Assembly: GCF_965232925.1 (NCBI RefSeq)
Contig: NZ_CBDDRA010000018.1
Span: forward strand, 62,001-126,000
From: Tumidithrix helvetica
GTDB taxonomy: Bacteria > Cyanobacteriota > Cyanobacteriia > Pseudanabaenales > Pseudanabaenaceae
Reading direction: 5' to 3'
Length of the DNA: 64,000 bases
The position numbers and the translations under genes were made by a program. Below, piece by piece: positions 35,040 to 44,048 of this stretch (positions within the stretch are counted from its first letter, which is position 1; each line of letters begins with the position of its first letter). The notes below the pieces were generated by a model, which saw nothing but the letters and a program-made list of their open reading frames with translations, was not told the DNA's origin and made no database searches.

Positions 35040-37315
35040 CTCTTGCTAGGCTCGCGCAAACCTATCGCAACTTATCCCTAACTGGCAAATTGTTTGTGCC
35101 CATTTTTGGGCTGTTAATGGGCTCTTTGGGTTTATTGAGCTTTGGCACCTATTTCTATCTCAGACAACAATTAAATAAAAACTTTGAGCAAAATTTGCTT
35201 GAAGTTGCCTCAGTTCTGGAAGATAGCCTGAAGCATGAAAGAGAATTGTTACTTTTTAAGACGAGAGCATTGGCAGAACGTCCAGAGGTAGCAAGAGGGG
35301 TAATCAATCGCGATACCCTTGGATTGCAGAAAACTTTGCTGCCACTCCTAACCGTTTTTGAGCTAGATCTCTTGCAGGTCGTTACTTCTGATGGGACTAA
35401 TTTGCTCAATCTCCAGCCTCCCAATCTAAATTTTCCTGTCTCCAACCATCCTATTTATCGTTTTGCCGCTTCTGGGCAGGAAATAACTGGGGTAATACGT
35501 TCGACGGAAGGCACGGCTTTGCTGGCAAGCACCGTTGCGATCAAAGATCGAGAAAAGCGCTTTGGTGGTTTGGTAGCAGGCTTTACCATTGATGAAGTTT
35601 ATCTCAATAAGCAACGGGTCAGCAGTGGCACCGAATTAATGTTAGTCAAACGGGGACAGGTTGTTGTGTCTACTGCGACAGCATCTGACTTATCTGTGAA
35701 TGTTCCCACCAATCCCGCTGCGTCCCAACGGATTACGCTTGCTAAACAAGAATATCTATACCGAACGATTCCCATTTCTTCGTTATCAGATTTGCCAGCC
35801 TATCTGGTTGTGTTAAAAACCACTGACAGCTTTAAAGCGTCACAACAGCAACTACTACTGTCCGTGGTTATTTTGGCTGGAACAGGTGGCTTACTTTCCT
35901 TAGCAATCAGTATTTGGATGGCAAGCAGTCTGAGCTATCGCCTCCGCAGGTTAACCCAAGCTACCCAATCCTTGGCAACGGGTAACTTTACCCAAAACCT
36001 ACCGATTGATAGTAAAGACGAAATTGGTATCCTCGCGGCAGGGTTTAACGACATGGTATCCCAATTAAATCAACGCGATCGCTTACTTCTGCAACAACAA
36101 GAAGCCCTCGAACAAACGGTAGAGACAAGAACCACCGAGTTGAGAATCGCTAAAGATCAGGCCGAAGAAGGCAATCGGGTCAAGAGCGAATTTTTGGCAG
36201 TGATGAGCCACGAGCTGCGGACGCCTTTAAATGCCGTGATGGGTTTTACAGAGCTATTGCGCTATACCGAGCTAACGCCCGAGCAGGAAGACTATGTAAT
36301 CAGTGCTAATGATGGCGGGAAAGACCTACTCGCGCTCATTAATGACATCCTCGATTTCACGCGCATCGAATCAGGGGGGGTAGAACTAAACGAGCATTCC
36401 TTTGCACTTCATGCGCTCGTACAGGAGGTAGTGGATTCATATTCTGATGCTGCTAAGGAAAAATCCCTAAATTTATCCTGTCATATTGCTGCATCTGTGC
36501 CTGACGATGCGATCGCCGATGCCATGCGTCTAGATCAAATCCTGAGCAACCTTGTGGGTAATGCAATTAAGTTCACGGAAACTGGCTCGGTAATCGTACA
36601 GGTTGAAGCCACCCCATTGCTCGCTCGTCAAGGTAATGGCAAATATGAGGTCGCCTTTATCGTCCAAGACACGGGCATTGGCATCACCACCGAAAACTAC
36701 GATCAACTATTTCAGCCTTTTAGCCAAGTAGACAGCTCGAACTCGCGGCGCTTTGGTGGTACGGGATTGGGCTTGTCGATCAGCAAACGACTCTGTGAAA
36801 AAATGGGTGGGACGATTACGGTTAAAAGTCAACTCGGACAGGGTTCGACCTTTACAGTAGTGATTCCACTGAGGGGTACTGTGCCCAACGCCATGCCTGT
36901 ACCTGCGATCGCTTGGAGCAGTGATTTTGCCCAGCAACATCCTCTGCGCGTTCTCGTCGCTGAAGATAACCCTTTCAATCAAAAGATGATTTTAAAAATG
37001 TTGGGACGGCTTGGCTATGCAGCCAGCTTGGCAGAAAATGGGCAACAAGTGCTGGAGCAATTGCAAGAGCAACCCTACGATCTGATCTTTATGGATGTGC
37101 AAATGCCTGTAATGGATGGTCTGGAAGCTACCAAACGCATTCGCAATCAGTACCCTCGTCAGCCCAAGATCGTTGGGCTTTCTGCCCATGCTATGGAAAC
37201 TGCAAGATTAGCAGGACTAGAAGCTGGCATGAATGACTACCTCACAAAACCAGTAGAGATCGCTTCCTTAGCCGCAGTCTTAGAGATGGCTTACACGGCT
37301 TCCGAACTGCAATAA
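35036..37315 (+). CDS. Hybrid sensor histidine kinase with receiver domain
   Basis: The 759-residue protein has a TM at about 18-38, an extracytoplasmic Cache-like sensor (about 40-275), a second TM (about 278-300), a HAMP domain (about 300-355), a coiled coil, HisKA with H392 (MSHELRTPLN), the ATPase domain (N, G1, F, G2 boxes up to about 615) and a receiver with D687 (FMDVQMP). The signal is probably sensed outside the membrane together with the PstS-like lipoprotein encoded immediately upstream. Phosphotransfer to an output regulator or phosphotransfer protein elsewhere is expected. The stop is 8 bp from that of the convergent gene. Confidence 0.92.
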   Translation: MTLARLAQTYRNLSLTGKLFVPIFGLLMGSLGLLSFGTYFYLRQQLNKNFEQNLLEVASVLEDSLKHERELLLFKTRALAERPEVARGVINRDTLGLQKTLLPLLTVFELDLLQVVTSDGTNLLNLQPPNLNFPVSNHPIYRFAASGQEITGVIRSTEGTALLASTVAIKDREKRFGGLVAGFTIDEVYLNKQRVSSGTELMLVKRGQVVVSTATASDLSVNVPTNPAASQRITLAKQEYLYRTIPISSLSDLPAYLVVLKTTDSFKASQQQLLLSVVILAGTGGLLSLAISIWMASSLSYRLRRLTQATQSLATGNFTQNLPIDSKDEIGILAAGFNDMVSQLNQRDRLLLQQQEALEQTVETRTTELRIAKDQAEEGNRVKSEFLAVMSHELRTPLNAVMGFTELLRYTELTPEQEDYVISANDGGKDLLALINDILDFTRIESGGVELNEHSFALHALVQEVVDSYSDAAKEKSLNLSCHIAASVPDDAIADAMRLDQILSNLVGNAIKFTETGSVIVQVEATPLLARQGNGKYEVAFIVQDTGIGITTENYDQLFQPFSQVDSSNSRRFGGTGLGLSISKRLCEKMGGTITVKSQLGQGSTFTVVIPLRGTVPNAMPVPAIAWSSDFAQQHPLRVLVAEDNPFNQKMILKMLGRLGYAASLAENGQQVLEQLQEQPYDLIFMDVQMPVMDGLEATKRIRNQYPRQPKIVGLSAHAMETARLAGLEAGMNDYLTKPVEIASLAAVLEMAYTASELQ

Positions 37316-37323
37316 ATGTTTTC

Positions 37324-37860
37324 CTATTCAGCAACCCAGCCTTTACTGGTTAGAACTTGGGTGATGTCTTGCTGCCAGATTTGTAAAGATTCTCGAAACT
37401 CTGGTGTATGCGTGCCCTTACACCAAAGAATCAATGCATCTTCACCCGTGACTTGATAATAGTTGCGCCGCCGCCCGACCTCGGTAAAGCCAAATTTTTG
37501 ATATAGCGCGATCGCGGGTTGATTGGATGCTCTTACTTCTAAGGTTGCCCATTCTAGACTGCGATCTTGGGCGGCTTTTAGCAAGCCCCAAACCAGATAA
37601 CTGCCGAGCCCCTGTCGTTGATATTCTGGTCTCACTGCCAAAATCGTGATGTGCGCCTCTTCGAGAATTGACCAAAGACAGCCAAACCCCAAAATTACAT
37701 TTTCTGAGGACATAATGCCGACGAGGTAACTATTGGGGCTGCAAACCTCGCGCTCGTAGGCTTCTAGGCTCCATAGCCCCCCCAGACAAGTGCGATCGAT
37801 GGTGTGAATTTGGGATAGTAATTCTTTAGTAATTTCAACTAAACGGACTTGCATTAACAC
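37324..37860 (-). CDS. rimI: Ribosomal-protein alanine N-acetyltransferase-like protein
   Basis: This GNAT-fold acetyltransferase has 178 residues. The acetyl-CoA site RPEYQRQGLGSYLV and the RASNQPAIALYQKFGF motif are typical of RimI. The family acetylates the N-terminal alanine of ribosomal protein S18, but cyanobacterial members can be broader. It is slightly longer at the C-terminus than E. coli RimI. A 103-bp repeat and a 24-bp palindrome lie upstream of its start. Confidence 0.88.
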   Translation of the reverse strand: MLMQVRLVEITKELLSQIHTIDRTCLGGLWSLEAYEREVCSPNSYLVGIMSSENVILGFGCLWSILEEAHITILAVRPEYQRQGLGSYLVWGLLKAAQDRSLEWATLEVRASNQPAIALYQKFGFTEVGRRRNYYQVTGEDALILWCKGTHTPEFRESLQIWQQDITQVLTSKGWVAE

Positions 37861-37895
37861 TTAGTAGAGGTTTTCAGGAAAGGATGAAATGTGCA

Positions 37896-37999
37896 TATAG
37901 CAAACCTTAAGTGAGTTGTAATTAATTTGTAACGCAGGCATCTTGCCTGCAAGGGCTAGAAACCCGTACTACGTTCGCAAACAATTAAGGGGCACTATA
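37896..37999 (+). repeat. MITE-like repeat, full copy (104 bp)
   Basis: The ends are weakly inverted (TATAGCAAACCTTAA at the left and TTAAGGGGCACTATA at the right), with the palindromic core GCAGGCATCTTGCCTGC at 37934-37950. It aligns over its whole length with the minus strand of 44049-44150: GAGTTGTAATT-AATTTGTA, then the core, then GGGCTAGAAACCCGTACTACGTTCG. A third, half copy lies at 320-386. It has no coding capacity and sits between rimI and the membrane-protein gene at 38148. Confidence 0.8.
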
Positions 38000-38023
38000 G
38001 AATGTTCGCGATCGCGAACATTC
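38000..38023. promoter_or_regulatory. 24-bp perfect palindrome with HIP1 core
   Basis: GAATGTTCGCGA and its reverse complement run head to head with GCGATCGC at the centre. It lies between divergent rimI and the gene at 38148 and begins right where the 104-bp repeat ends. It could be an operator for a dimeric regulator or a cruciform; nothing in the sequence decides this. Confidence 0.4.
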
Positions 38024-38147
38024 ATGTTTAGAATCTAGCCTAAACCTTCCAGCCTATATATTATGTTAGGAGCATTTAAATTAAGCTGGCATAAGCTAGG
38101 AACGCATAAACTAGAAATAGCTTCAATCAAAATAAGGACGTAAACCC

Positions 38148-38522
38148 ATGAGCAACCCCAACGATATTGAAGAGCGCTTTCGTCAGCTCGAACGTGAAAT
38201 GAACATGAAAAGTAGCGAGCCGCCGCTAAAACGGGCTGAGCCAGAAAAAAGCTCGCAAAACTCCTCACCCTTTGGGGTCGATGGCATCAATATGGATACG
38301 GCTAAGTCTGGCTTGGGCAGTCTGATTAGCTGGATTAATAGTTTAACTGGGGCAACCAAAGTCATCGCGATCGCGGTTGTGGGCATCATTACATTTACGA
38401 TTCTTAATATTTTGTTTAAGGCAGTGATGGCGGCTATCTCCCTAGGCATTATGGCTCTGGTGGTCTTTGTGCTGTACAAAGTATTCTTTCAATCGAACTC
38501 CTCAACGGAATCCAAACCCTGA
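38148..38522 (+). CDS. Small membrane protein of unknown function
   Basis: The 124-residue protein has a polar helical N-terminal part (RFRQLEREMNMKS), a short Ser/Pro-rich linker, an amphipathic segment (SGLGSLISWINSL) and a long C-terminal hydrophobic stretch (about 68-113) consistent with two TM helices. The GGACG-type ribosome site before the ATG supports the start. I do not recognise a named family. Confidence 0.7.
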   Translation: MSNPNDIEERFRQLEREMNMKSSEPPLKRAEPEKSSQNSSPFGVDGINMDTAKSGLGSLISWINSLTGATKVIAIAVVGIITFTILNILFKAVMAAISLGIMALVVFVLYKVFFQSNSSTESKP

Positions 38523-38583
38523 TGTCTGTGGCTGCCAAACTCCACCCTGATGCCGCTATTTATTCTCTTTTATAGTGAGTCCT

Positions 38584-38937
38584 ATGAGTATCCCCAACGT
38601 TCCGCGCAGACGCATACAGCCGAAACTAAGGTCTATGCCCCCTCGTAAGTCCCCTTCAGCGATTTACATTCAAATGCACCAACTGGCAAATGAGAAGGAA
38701 AGGTTGCATCAAGAACTCGCGATGCTATGCGATCGCCAACTGCAGATCGTGCAGCGACTGGGCGAACTCGACCAAGGCTTGGCAAAGCTAGAGTCAGATG
38801 TGGCTGAAAATACGCTCAATGTTGATTTTTTCACCGATGCTTCGCCAACGGTCAAAGCTCAAAAGGCAACTAGACAGGTAAAAACTGTGAGAAGCAGTAC
38901 TGGAAATCCATTTGACAGCATGACGATTGAATATTAA
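38584..38937 (+). CDS. Short coiled-coil protein, GvpV-like appearance
   Basis: The ATG at 38584 gives 117 residues; a GTG at 38575 would add MSP. The first 25 residues are Pro/Arg-rich (NVPRRRIQPKL, MPPRK), followed by a coiled coil of about 45 residues (HQLANEKERLHQELAMLCDRQLQIVQRLGELDQ) and an unstructured tail. Similar proteins in cyanobacteria are sometimes labelled GvpV-like gas vesicle proteins. No gvp gene is nearby, so I keep the function open. Confidence 0.6.
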   Translation: MSIPNVPRRRIQPKLRSMPPRKSPSAIYIQMHQLANEKERLHQELAMLCDRQLQIVQRLGELDQGLAKLESDVAENTLNVDFFTDASPTVKAQKATRQVKTVRSSTGNPFDSMTIEY

Positions 38938-39009
38938 GCACAACACCCGAGCCAATTATAGAATCAGCGGTTCCATCGAAGTTCGCTTTTTATATCCTTA
39001 CCTACAGCA

Positions 39010-41022
39010 ATGAGACAACGTATCGAAGAGTTGCGGGCATTACTGCAAAAAGCTAGCTATGCCTATTACGTTCTTGATGCTCCAGACTTAGCTGATTCTG
39101 TTTACGATCGGCTCTATCGCGAACTTCAAGACTTAGAAACACAATATCCCGAACTGATTACATCAGATAGCCCTACCCAAAGAGTCGGAGAACGTCCAGC
39201 TTCGCAGTTTGTCTCAGTACAGCACAATATTCCCCTATATAGCTTAGAGAATGCCTTTACCAGCGAAGATATGGCGGCATGGCAAGAACGCTGCCTCAAG
39301 GCGATTAGGGAAGAAGACGAACAGGCGGTAAATTTTGCTTCGGTCTGCGAACTCAAGATTGATGGCTCAGCGATCGCGCTCACCTATGAAAATGGGCTGC
39401 TCATCAGAGGTGTGACACGCGGCGATGGTGTGGCTGGGGAAGATATCACGCAGAATATTCGCACGATTCGCTCGATTCCCCTGCGGCTAAATCTCGAAAA
39501 TCCACCGCCAGTGGTCGAGGTGCGCGGTGAGGCATTTTTGCCAATTCAAGTGTTCGATCAAATTAACGCAGAGCGATCGCGATCGGGAGAAGCGCTTTTT
39601 GCCAACCCTCGGAATGCGGCCGCGGGAACGCTGCGTCAGTTAGATGCGCGGATTGTGGCAAAGAGACGGTTAGATTTCTTTGCATACACGCTACATATTC
39701 CGACATCTGACACACTTCCATTACCCCAGTCTCAATGGGCATCTTTGGAATTATTACAAAACATGGGATTTCGCGTGAATCCTAACAAACAGCTTTGCTA
39801 CTCCTTAGCAGAAGTCCAAGCCTTTTACGATCGCTGGGAGACAGAGCGGTTTCAACTGCCCTATATGACCGATGGCATGGTGGTGAAAATCGATGCCTTT
39901 ACGCAACAAGATCGGTTGGGGTTTACCCAAAAATCTCCACGTTGGGCGATCGCATGGAAATACCCCGCCGAAGAGCTGCCTACCAAACTTCTGGCTGTGA
40001 CCGTACAGGTGGGACGCACGGGCGCATTGACTCCCGTTGCCGAACTCGACCCCCTGTTGCTAGCAGGGACGACCGTCTCTCGTGCCACGTTGCATAACAG
40101 CGATCGGATTGCGGAATTGGACCTACACATTGGCGATACAGTCGTGGTTCGCAAAGCTGGCGAAATTATTCCCGAAGTGGTGCGGGTACTCGTGGAACTG
40201 CGTCCGTCAACAGCGGAAAAGGTTGAGATGCCAACGCATTGTCCTGAGTGCCAATCTACCGTAATTAAGCCAGAAACGGAAGCGGTGACGCGTTGTGTGA
40301 ATCCGACCTGTCCTGCCATAGTCAGAGGAGCGATCGAACATTGGGTCAGCCGCGATGCTTTGGATATCAATGGCATTGGCGAAAAACTGGTGCGCCAGAT
40401 GGTTGGAGCCGATCTCGTGAAATCCGTTGCCGATCTCTACGAACTCACCGTAGCAAAGCTCATGACCCTAGAACGCATGGGGCAAAAGTCCGCTGATAAA
40501 ATCATCGAAGCGATCGCGCAGTCAAAGCAAAAACCTTGGTCGCGAGTTCTCTATGGTCTAGGGATTCGCCATGTCGGTAGTGTCAATGCCCAACTATTGA
40601 CCGAAAATTTTCCTAGCGTAGAACAATTGGCAGCAGCCCAACCCGAAGCGATCGCTTCGGTCTACGGCATTGGCACTGAAATTGCCCAAGCCGTCTATGA
40701 GTGGTTTCGTCAGCCAGAAAGTCAGCAAGCGATCGCGCGCCTACAACAAGCAGGGCTCCAACTCATCGGCGAAGCCAAGCCAATCGCAACTAACGCATCT
40801 TTACTGGGTAAGGTTTTTGCGATCACGGGTACGCTCCCCACGCTAAAACGCGACGAGGCGAAAGCAAAAATTCAAGCGGCAGGTGGTAAGGTTACAGACT
40901 CCGTTAGCAAAAAGACGGACTATCTAGTTGTCGGCGAAGAAGCGGGTTCTAAGTTGACCAAAGCCCAATCTTTAGGCATTACTTGTCTCTCTGAAGCAGA
41001 GTTACTAGAGCTATTAAATTGA
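39010..41022 (+). CDS. ligA: NAD-dependent DNA ligase
   Basis: LigA seals nicks in DNA during replication and repair using NAD. The 670 residues contain the Ia domain, the adenylation motif with catalytic K116 (LKIDGSA), an OB fold, a four-cysteine zinc finger (CPECQ...CVNPTCP), helix-hairpin-helix repeats (GIGEKLV; MGQKSADKI; GIRHVGSV; GIGTEIAQ) and a C-terminal BRCT domain (about 593-670). All parts are complete. Confidence 0.97.
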   Translation: MRQRIEELRALLQKASYAYYVLDAPDLADSVYDRLYRELQDLETQYPELITSDSPTQRVGERPASQFVSVQHNIPLYSLENAFTSEDMAAWQERCLKAIREEDEQAVNFASVCELKIDGSAIALTYENGLLIRGVTRGDGVAGEDITQNIRTIRSIPLRLNLENPPPVVEVRGEAFLPIQVFDQINAERSRSGEALFANPRNAAAGTLRQLDARIVAKRRLDFFAYTLHIPTSDTLPLPQSQWASLELLQNMGFRVNPNKQLCYSLAEVQAFYDRWETERFQLPYMTDGMVVKIDAFTQQDRLGFTQKSPRWAIAWKYPAEELPTKLLAVTVQVGRTGALTPVAELDPLLLAGTTVSRATLHNSDRIAELDLHIGDTVVVRKAGEIIPEVVRVLVELRPSTAEKVEMPTHCPECQSTVIKPETEAVTRCVNPTCPAIVRGAIEHWVSRDALDINGIGEKLVRQMVGADLVKSVADLYELTVAKLMTLERMGQKSADKIIEAIAQSKQKPWSRVLYGLGIRHVGSVNAQLLTENFPSVEQLAAAQPEAIASVYGIGTEIAQAVYEWFRQPESQQAIARLQQAGLQLIGEAKPIATNASLLGKVFAITGTLPTLKRDEAKAKIQAAGGKVTDSVSKKTDYLVVGEEAGSKLTKAQSLGITCLSEAELLELLN

Positions 41023-41071
41023 TTTTTGCTGGAGAAACACGCACAAAATCAGTAAAACTAGGAGATTCTGT

Positions 41072-41407
41072 ATGGCATCCCAGCAAAGCACTGTTGATTA
41101 CATTCTCGAACAAATCGCTGAAGCAGGGTCAGTTTCTGCAAAAAAGATGTTTGGCGAATACGGAATATATTGCGACGGAAAGATGGTGGCTTTAGTTTGT
41201 GACGACCAACTGTTTGTCAAACCTACCGATGCGGGTAAAGCATTCATCGGTGAATTTAAAGAAGGACGTCCCTATCCCACCGCTAAACCATGTCTTTCGA
41301 TCGCAGGTGACAAGTGGGACGATCGCAAATGGCTGACCAATCTCATAAAAATCTCTGCAGCAGAATTACCGCTGCCTAAAAAGAAGCCTCGTAGCAAAAA
41401 GAAATGA
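41072..41407 (+). CDS. TfoX N-terminal domain protein
   Basis: The 111-residue protein carries only the TfoX_N domain (SAKKMFGEYGIYCDGKMVALVCDDQLFVKPT), followed by a lysine-rich tail (KKKPRSKKK). In Proteobacteria full-length TfoX/Sxy activates competence genes. Short single-domain proteins like this one have no known role. It follows ligA by 49 bp with an AGGAG ribosome site. Confidence 0.85.
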   Translation: MASQQSTVDYILEQIAEAGSVSAKKMFGEYGIYCDGKMVALVCDDQLFVKPTDAGKAFIGEFKEGRPYPTAKPCLSIAGDKWDDRKWLTNLIKISAAELPLPKKKPRSKKK

Positions 41408-41778
41408 AGAACCCATTTTGAATTGGGGTTGCGTTAATTTGTCAGAGGTCTAATATCTGGGTTAAAACTCAATGCTTTCTTGTAGCAGGAATAGGCGATC
41501 GGAAATTGTTCGTAATCTTGTACGAGTTCTACGAGAAAATTAAATCAAATTGCCATAATGACGAAATTACTGATAGCTAATGACTATCCTTGCAAGTTGA
41601 ACTAGATTGTAGTCTTGATGCTTGTAGATGTTTAAGCTCCTGAATATTTCTAAATTCTCTATCTCGATCTAGTAAATTAGATTCTAGTTCTTGTACTAGC
41701 TAGGTTACGTTTAGATTGCATTTAAAATACCGTTCTAGCTAGGATTTCAAGGCGCATTTTAGTCAGCACAAGCAGGTG
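41408..41778. other. Intergenic region rich in CTAG
   Basis: No gene is seen in these 371 bp between the convergent tfoX-like and cyAbrB genes. Seven CTAG tetramers fall between about 41600 and 41745 (AACTAGATT, ATCTAGTAA, TTCTAGTTC, TACTAGCTAGG, TTCTAGCTAGG). Those units look like imperfect repeats of each other. Cause unknown. Confidence 0.5.
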
Positions 41779-42159
41779 TTATTCTACGTCCTCTGCTCCG
41801 ACTTGGCGGAGATGAATATGTTTGCGGCCCAATCTAATTTCTAATTCGTCACCAGGCTGAAGACCCATTTGTTGCGTGTAGGCAGAGCCAATCAGTAAGT
41901 TACCATTCTTTTGAACGCTGACGCGATAACTAGCACTGCGTCCACCTTTGCCATTCCCTTTTCCATCTAAATTTAATCCGTCAGCATCCATCAAAGCATT
42001 GTAAAACTTCATTAGGTTGACACGATCTTGCCCATTTTTCGTGACTGTCGAGTAACCGCAAGCTTTTGCCTTTTCTTCTTTAGATAAATTTTCTAGCTCT
42101 TTGACCTTTTGTAACAAAGCCTCACCAGTTAGCATTACAGGTTGTTTGATTTTAGCCAT
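41779..42159 (-). CDS. cyAbrB-type transcriptional regulator
   Basis: This is a cyanobacterial AbrB protein of 126 residues. The N-terminal half is family-specific (LTGEALLQKVKELENLSKEEKAKACGY; NLMKFYNALMDADG). The C-terminal half holds the swapped-hairpin AbrB DNA-binding domain (SYRVSVQKNGNLLIGSAYTQQMGLQPGDELEIRLG). These regulators influence nitrogen and carbon metabolism and hydrogenase genes in model cyanobacteria. The region upstream of its start (42160-42489) should carry its promoter. Confidence 0.92.
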   Translation of the reverse strand: MAKIKQPVMLTGEALLQKVKELENLSKEEKAKACGYSTVTKNGQDRVNLMKFYNALMDADGLNLDGKGNGKGGRSASYRVSVQKNGNLLIGSAYTQQMGLQPGDELEIRLGRKHIHLRQVGAEDVE

Positions 42160-42489
42160 CAGTTTCTAATAGTTTCGACAGACAATTACTATCTTTAGTA
42201 TCCAAGATAAGTACGAACTTAGTCAAATTTTTAATTAAAATATCGAACGAGTATTCTTAAAGTTTTTGTCTGAATTTTGCTGGTCTTACGAAATATTGAG
42301 AGCATTTATGCCAGACATAGCAATCAGTCATGATTTATCAGCAATTTTTTCTCTGCCTAGAATTTTAGGGACAATTCATGAATTGCCCTACTTTTACTCT
42401 AGTTTAGATTATGATATTTCTTGTTATTAAATCTAAAAACTTTATAGCTTGTAGCTTGATTTGTAACGTTATTGTCAATTCATATAACA
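42160..42489. promoter_or_regulatory. Divergent promoter region of cyAbrB and the gene at 42490
   Basis: These 330 bp are A/T-rich and non-coding. No hairpin terminator or clear repeat is visible. Promoters for both flanking genes must be here; their boxes cannot be assigned with confidence. Confidence 0.4.
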
Positions 42490-42906
42490 ATGAGCCAATT
42501 TGAGCGACTAATTAAACTCGCAGAAGATGAACTAACCGAATACAGTACCAATGCTCGCAAAATTGAGAAGTTGCGCCGTAAAATCGGTTTATCTGTGTCA
42601 GCGTCTGAGCAGAAACAGGTACGCGAAGCATTACTCACTGAAATGCAACCTGGTGGGATCAAACAACTGGTGGCTGAGCAAAGACAAGTTGTGGCGCTAC
42701 CATTTTGGGGAATTGCAGGTTTAGGGTTACTGGGTGCGGCTTCTTTTAACGAGCCTATTGGCTTATTTGTTGCTTTACTGAATGCCGCAGGTGCGATCGC
42801 ATTGCAAAAATGGGGATGGGAATTACAGGCAAAATTACTGCTCTTAAATACTTTTGCTGAGATAGAATCTCTGGCTTCAAATCCAGATTCTAATCCCAGT
42901 GGATAA
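42490..42906 (+). CDS. Membrane-associated protein of unknown function
   Basis: With the ATG at 42490 the protein has 138 residues; an in-frame TTG at 42472 would add six. The N-terminal 70 residues are charged and helical (RLIKLAEDELTEYSTNARKIEKLRRKIGL). They are followed by a hydrophobic pair of segments (VVALPFWGIAGLGLLGAA and GLFVALLNAAGAIAL) and a short tail. I do not recognise a family. Confidence 0.65.
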   Translation: MSQFERLIKLAEDELTEYSTNARKIEKLRRKIGLSVSASEQKQVREALLTEMQPGGIKQLVAEQRQVVALPFWGIAGLGLLGAASFNEPIGLFVALLNAAGAIALQKWGWELQAKLLLLNTFAEIESLASNPDSNPSG

Positions 42907-43127
42907 CGCTGAAGATGCTTTCATATATAGCATTTGTAAATTTTCTTAAGAAAAATTTCTTAAACAATCTTTGTAGTGCAGTTTACCCATTTTGAAATTA
43001 CATGAGGGTAAACTTATACTCATATCAAGGTTCGATTGCATAGAAATTATGATTTTACCAATCAACGTTTCTATCCGAATCTAGATCGTGTATCTTGAGT
43101 TTTAAGTTTTTTTGGAGAGAGTTTACT

Positions 43128-43418
43128 GTGACGATTTATGTAGGTAACTTGTCATACCAAGCTACCAAGGAAGACGTGTCAGATGTCTTTACTGAGTATG
43201 GTACGGTCAAGCGGGTACAATTGCCCACCGATCGGGAAACCGGTCGCATGAGAGGTTTCGCCTTTGTTGATATGGAGGACGAATCTCAAGAAGATGCCGC
43301 TATTCAAGCGCTTGATGAAGCCGAATGGATGGGGCGAGTGCTAAAAGTAAATAAAGCAAAACCACGCGAAGAGCGCAGTCCAGGCGGCGGCGGTCGTGCT
43401 TCTAAAAGCCGCTATTAA
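43128..43418 (+). CDS. rbp: RNA-binding protein with single RRM domain
   Basis: The protein has 96 residues from the GTG at 43128, which follows a GGAGAG ribosome site and gives the usual Rbp start TIYVGNLSY. A longer frame from a TTG at 43095 exists but is unlikely. RNP2 (IYVGNL) and RNP1 (RGFAFVDM) are intact, and the C-terminus is a short Gly/Arg/Ser tail (SPGGGGRASKSRY). Cyanobacterial Rbp proteins are often cold-induced and bind mRNAs; the long A/T-rich leader (42907-43127) would suit such control. Confidence 0.92.
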   Translation: MTIYVGNLSYQATKEDVSDVFTEYGTVKRVQLPTDRETGRMRGFAFVDMEDESQEDAAIQALDEAEWMGRVLKVNKAKPREERSPGGGGRASKSRY

Positions 43419-43471
43419 GGTCAGAATTTAATCGTTCTACCATCAACAATTTTTTGCCTTAAGTTTTCAAG

Positions 43472-43504
43472 CAACTCTCTAACAATGTTGGAGAGTTGTT
43501 TATT
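43472..43504 (+). terminator. Terminator of the RRM gene
   Basis: CAACTCTC (43472-43479) pairs with GAGAGTTG (43491-43498), with G-U extensions on either side, and the sequence TTTATTTT follows. Confidence 0.75.
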
Positions 43505-43566
43505 TTGGACACTGAGAATCTGACAAAGTTGTTGAGGTTCTACGCTCTGGCAGCAGGTTAATGGGG

Positions 43567-44010
43567 TTACCAAAGTTTTTCGGTCAGGATTGCATCACTT
43601 TGAGGGAATTGCCATATATCGGGAAACACTGTCTCAGGATATTCAAGTCGCACCAGTTTTAATGCAGTTTGCCACGACTTATCAAATACTTCAGACAAAT
43701 AACGTTTTAAACTAGGAGATTGCTCTAGTAGTGATTCGATTTCGCTTCGCTGGTTCACAATAGTAATCTCCCAGCCACGGAAGCATTCGGGTAAGTCTAC
43801 GTGGCGTCGTTTTAGTAAATGTTCTAACAAAACCTTGAGTCGCTGTTGTAGTTCGCGCTTATCTCTGTTTGCCAACCCTTGAAGCTCCTCGATCAGGTTC
43901 TCTCGATCTAGATTATGTAAATCGCCACTTTGTAACTGGGCGATCGCCTGTTCTAGCCAAAGATTAAAATCGCGATCGTATAGAGTATCTGGTTTGATTA
44001 AGGCAGTCAT
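43567..44010 (-). CDS. DUF29 family protein, second copy
   Basis: The 147-residue protein has the same motif order as the DUF29 protein at 10719: LYDRDFNLWLEQAIAQL, LIEELQGLANRDKRELQ, LLEHLLKRRHVDLP, WEITIVNQRSEI and a closing FPDIWQFP. Identity between the two is moderate, so the duplication is old. Function unknown. A 102-bp repeat lies upstream of the start. Confidence 0.85.
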   Translation of the reverse strand: MTALIKPDTLYDRDFNLWLEQAIAQLQSGDLHNLDRENLIEELQGLANRDKRELQQRLKVLLEHLLKRRHVDLPECFRGWEITIVNQRSEIESLLEQSPSLKRYLSEVFDKSWQTALKLVRLEYPETVFPDIWQFPQSDAILTEKLW

Positions 44011-44048
44011 GTGCGATCGTTCTGTTTAAACTGTGACATTATCGATCT

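Noticed and set aside
39861..40376. 171-codon minus-strand ORF inside ligA
   Set aside because: It is opposite the conserved ligase OB-fold and zinc-finger region; a shadow frame.
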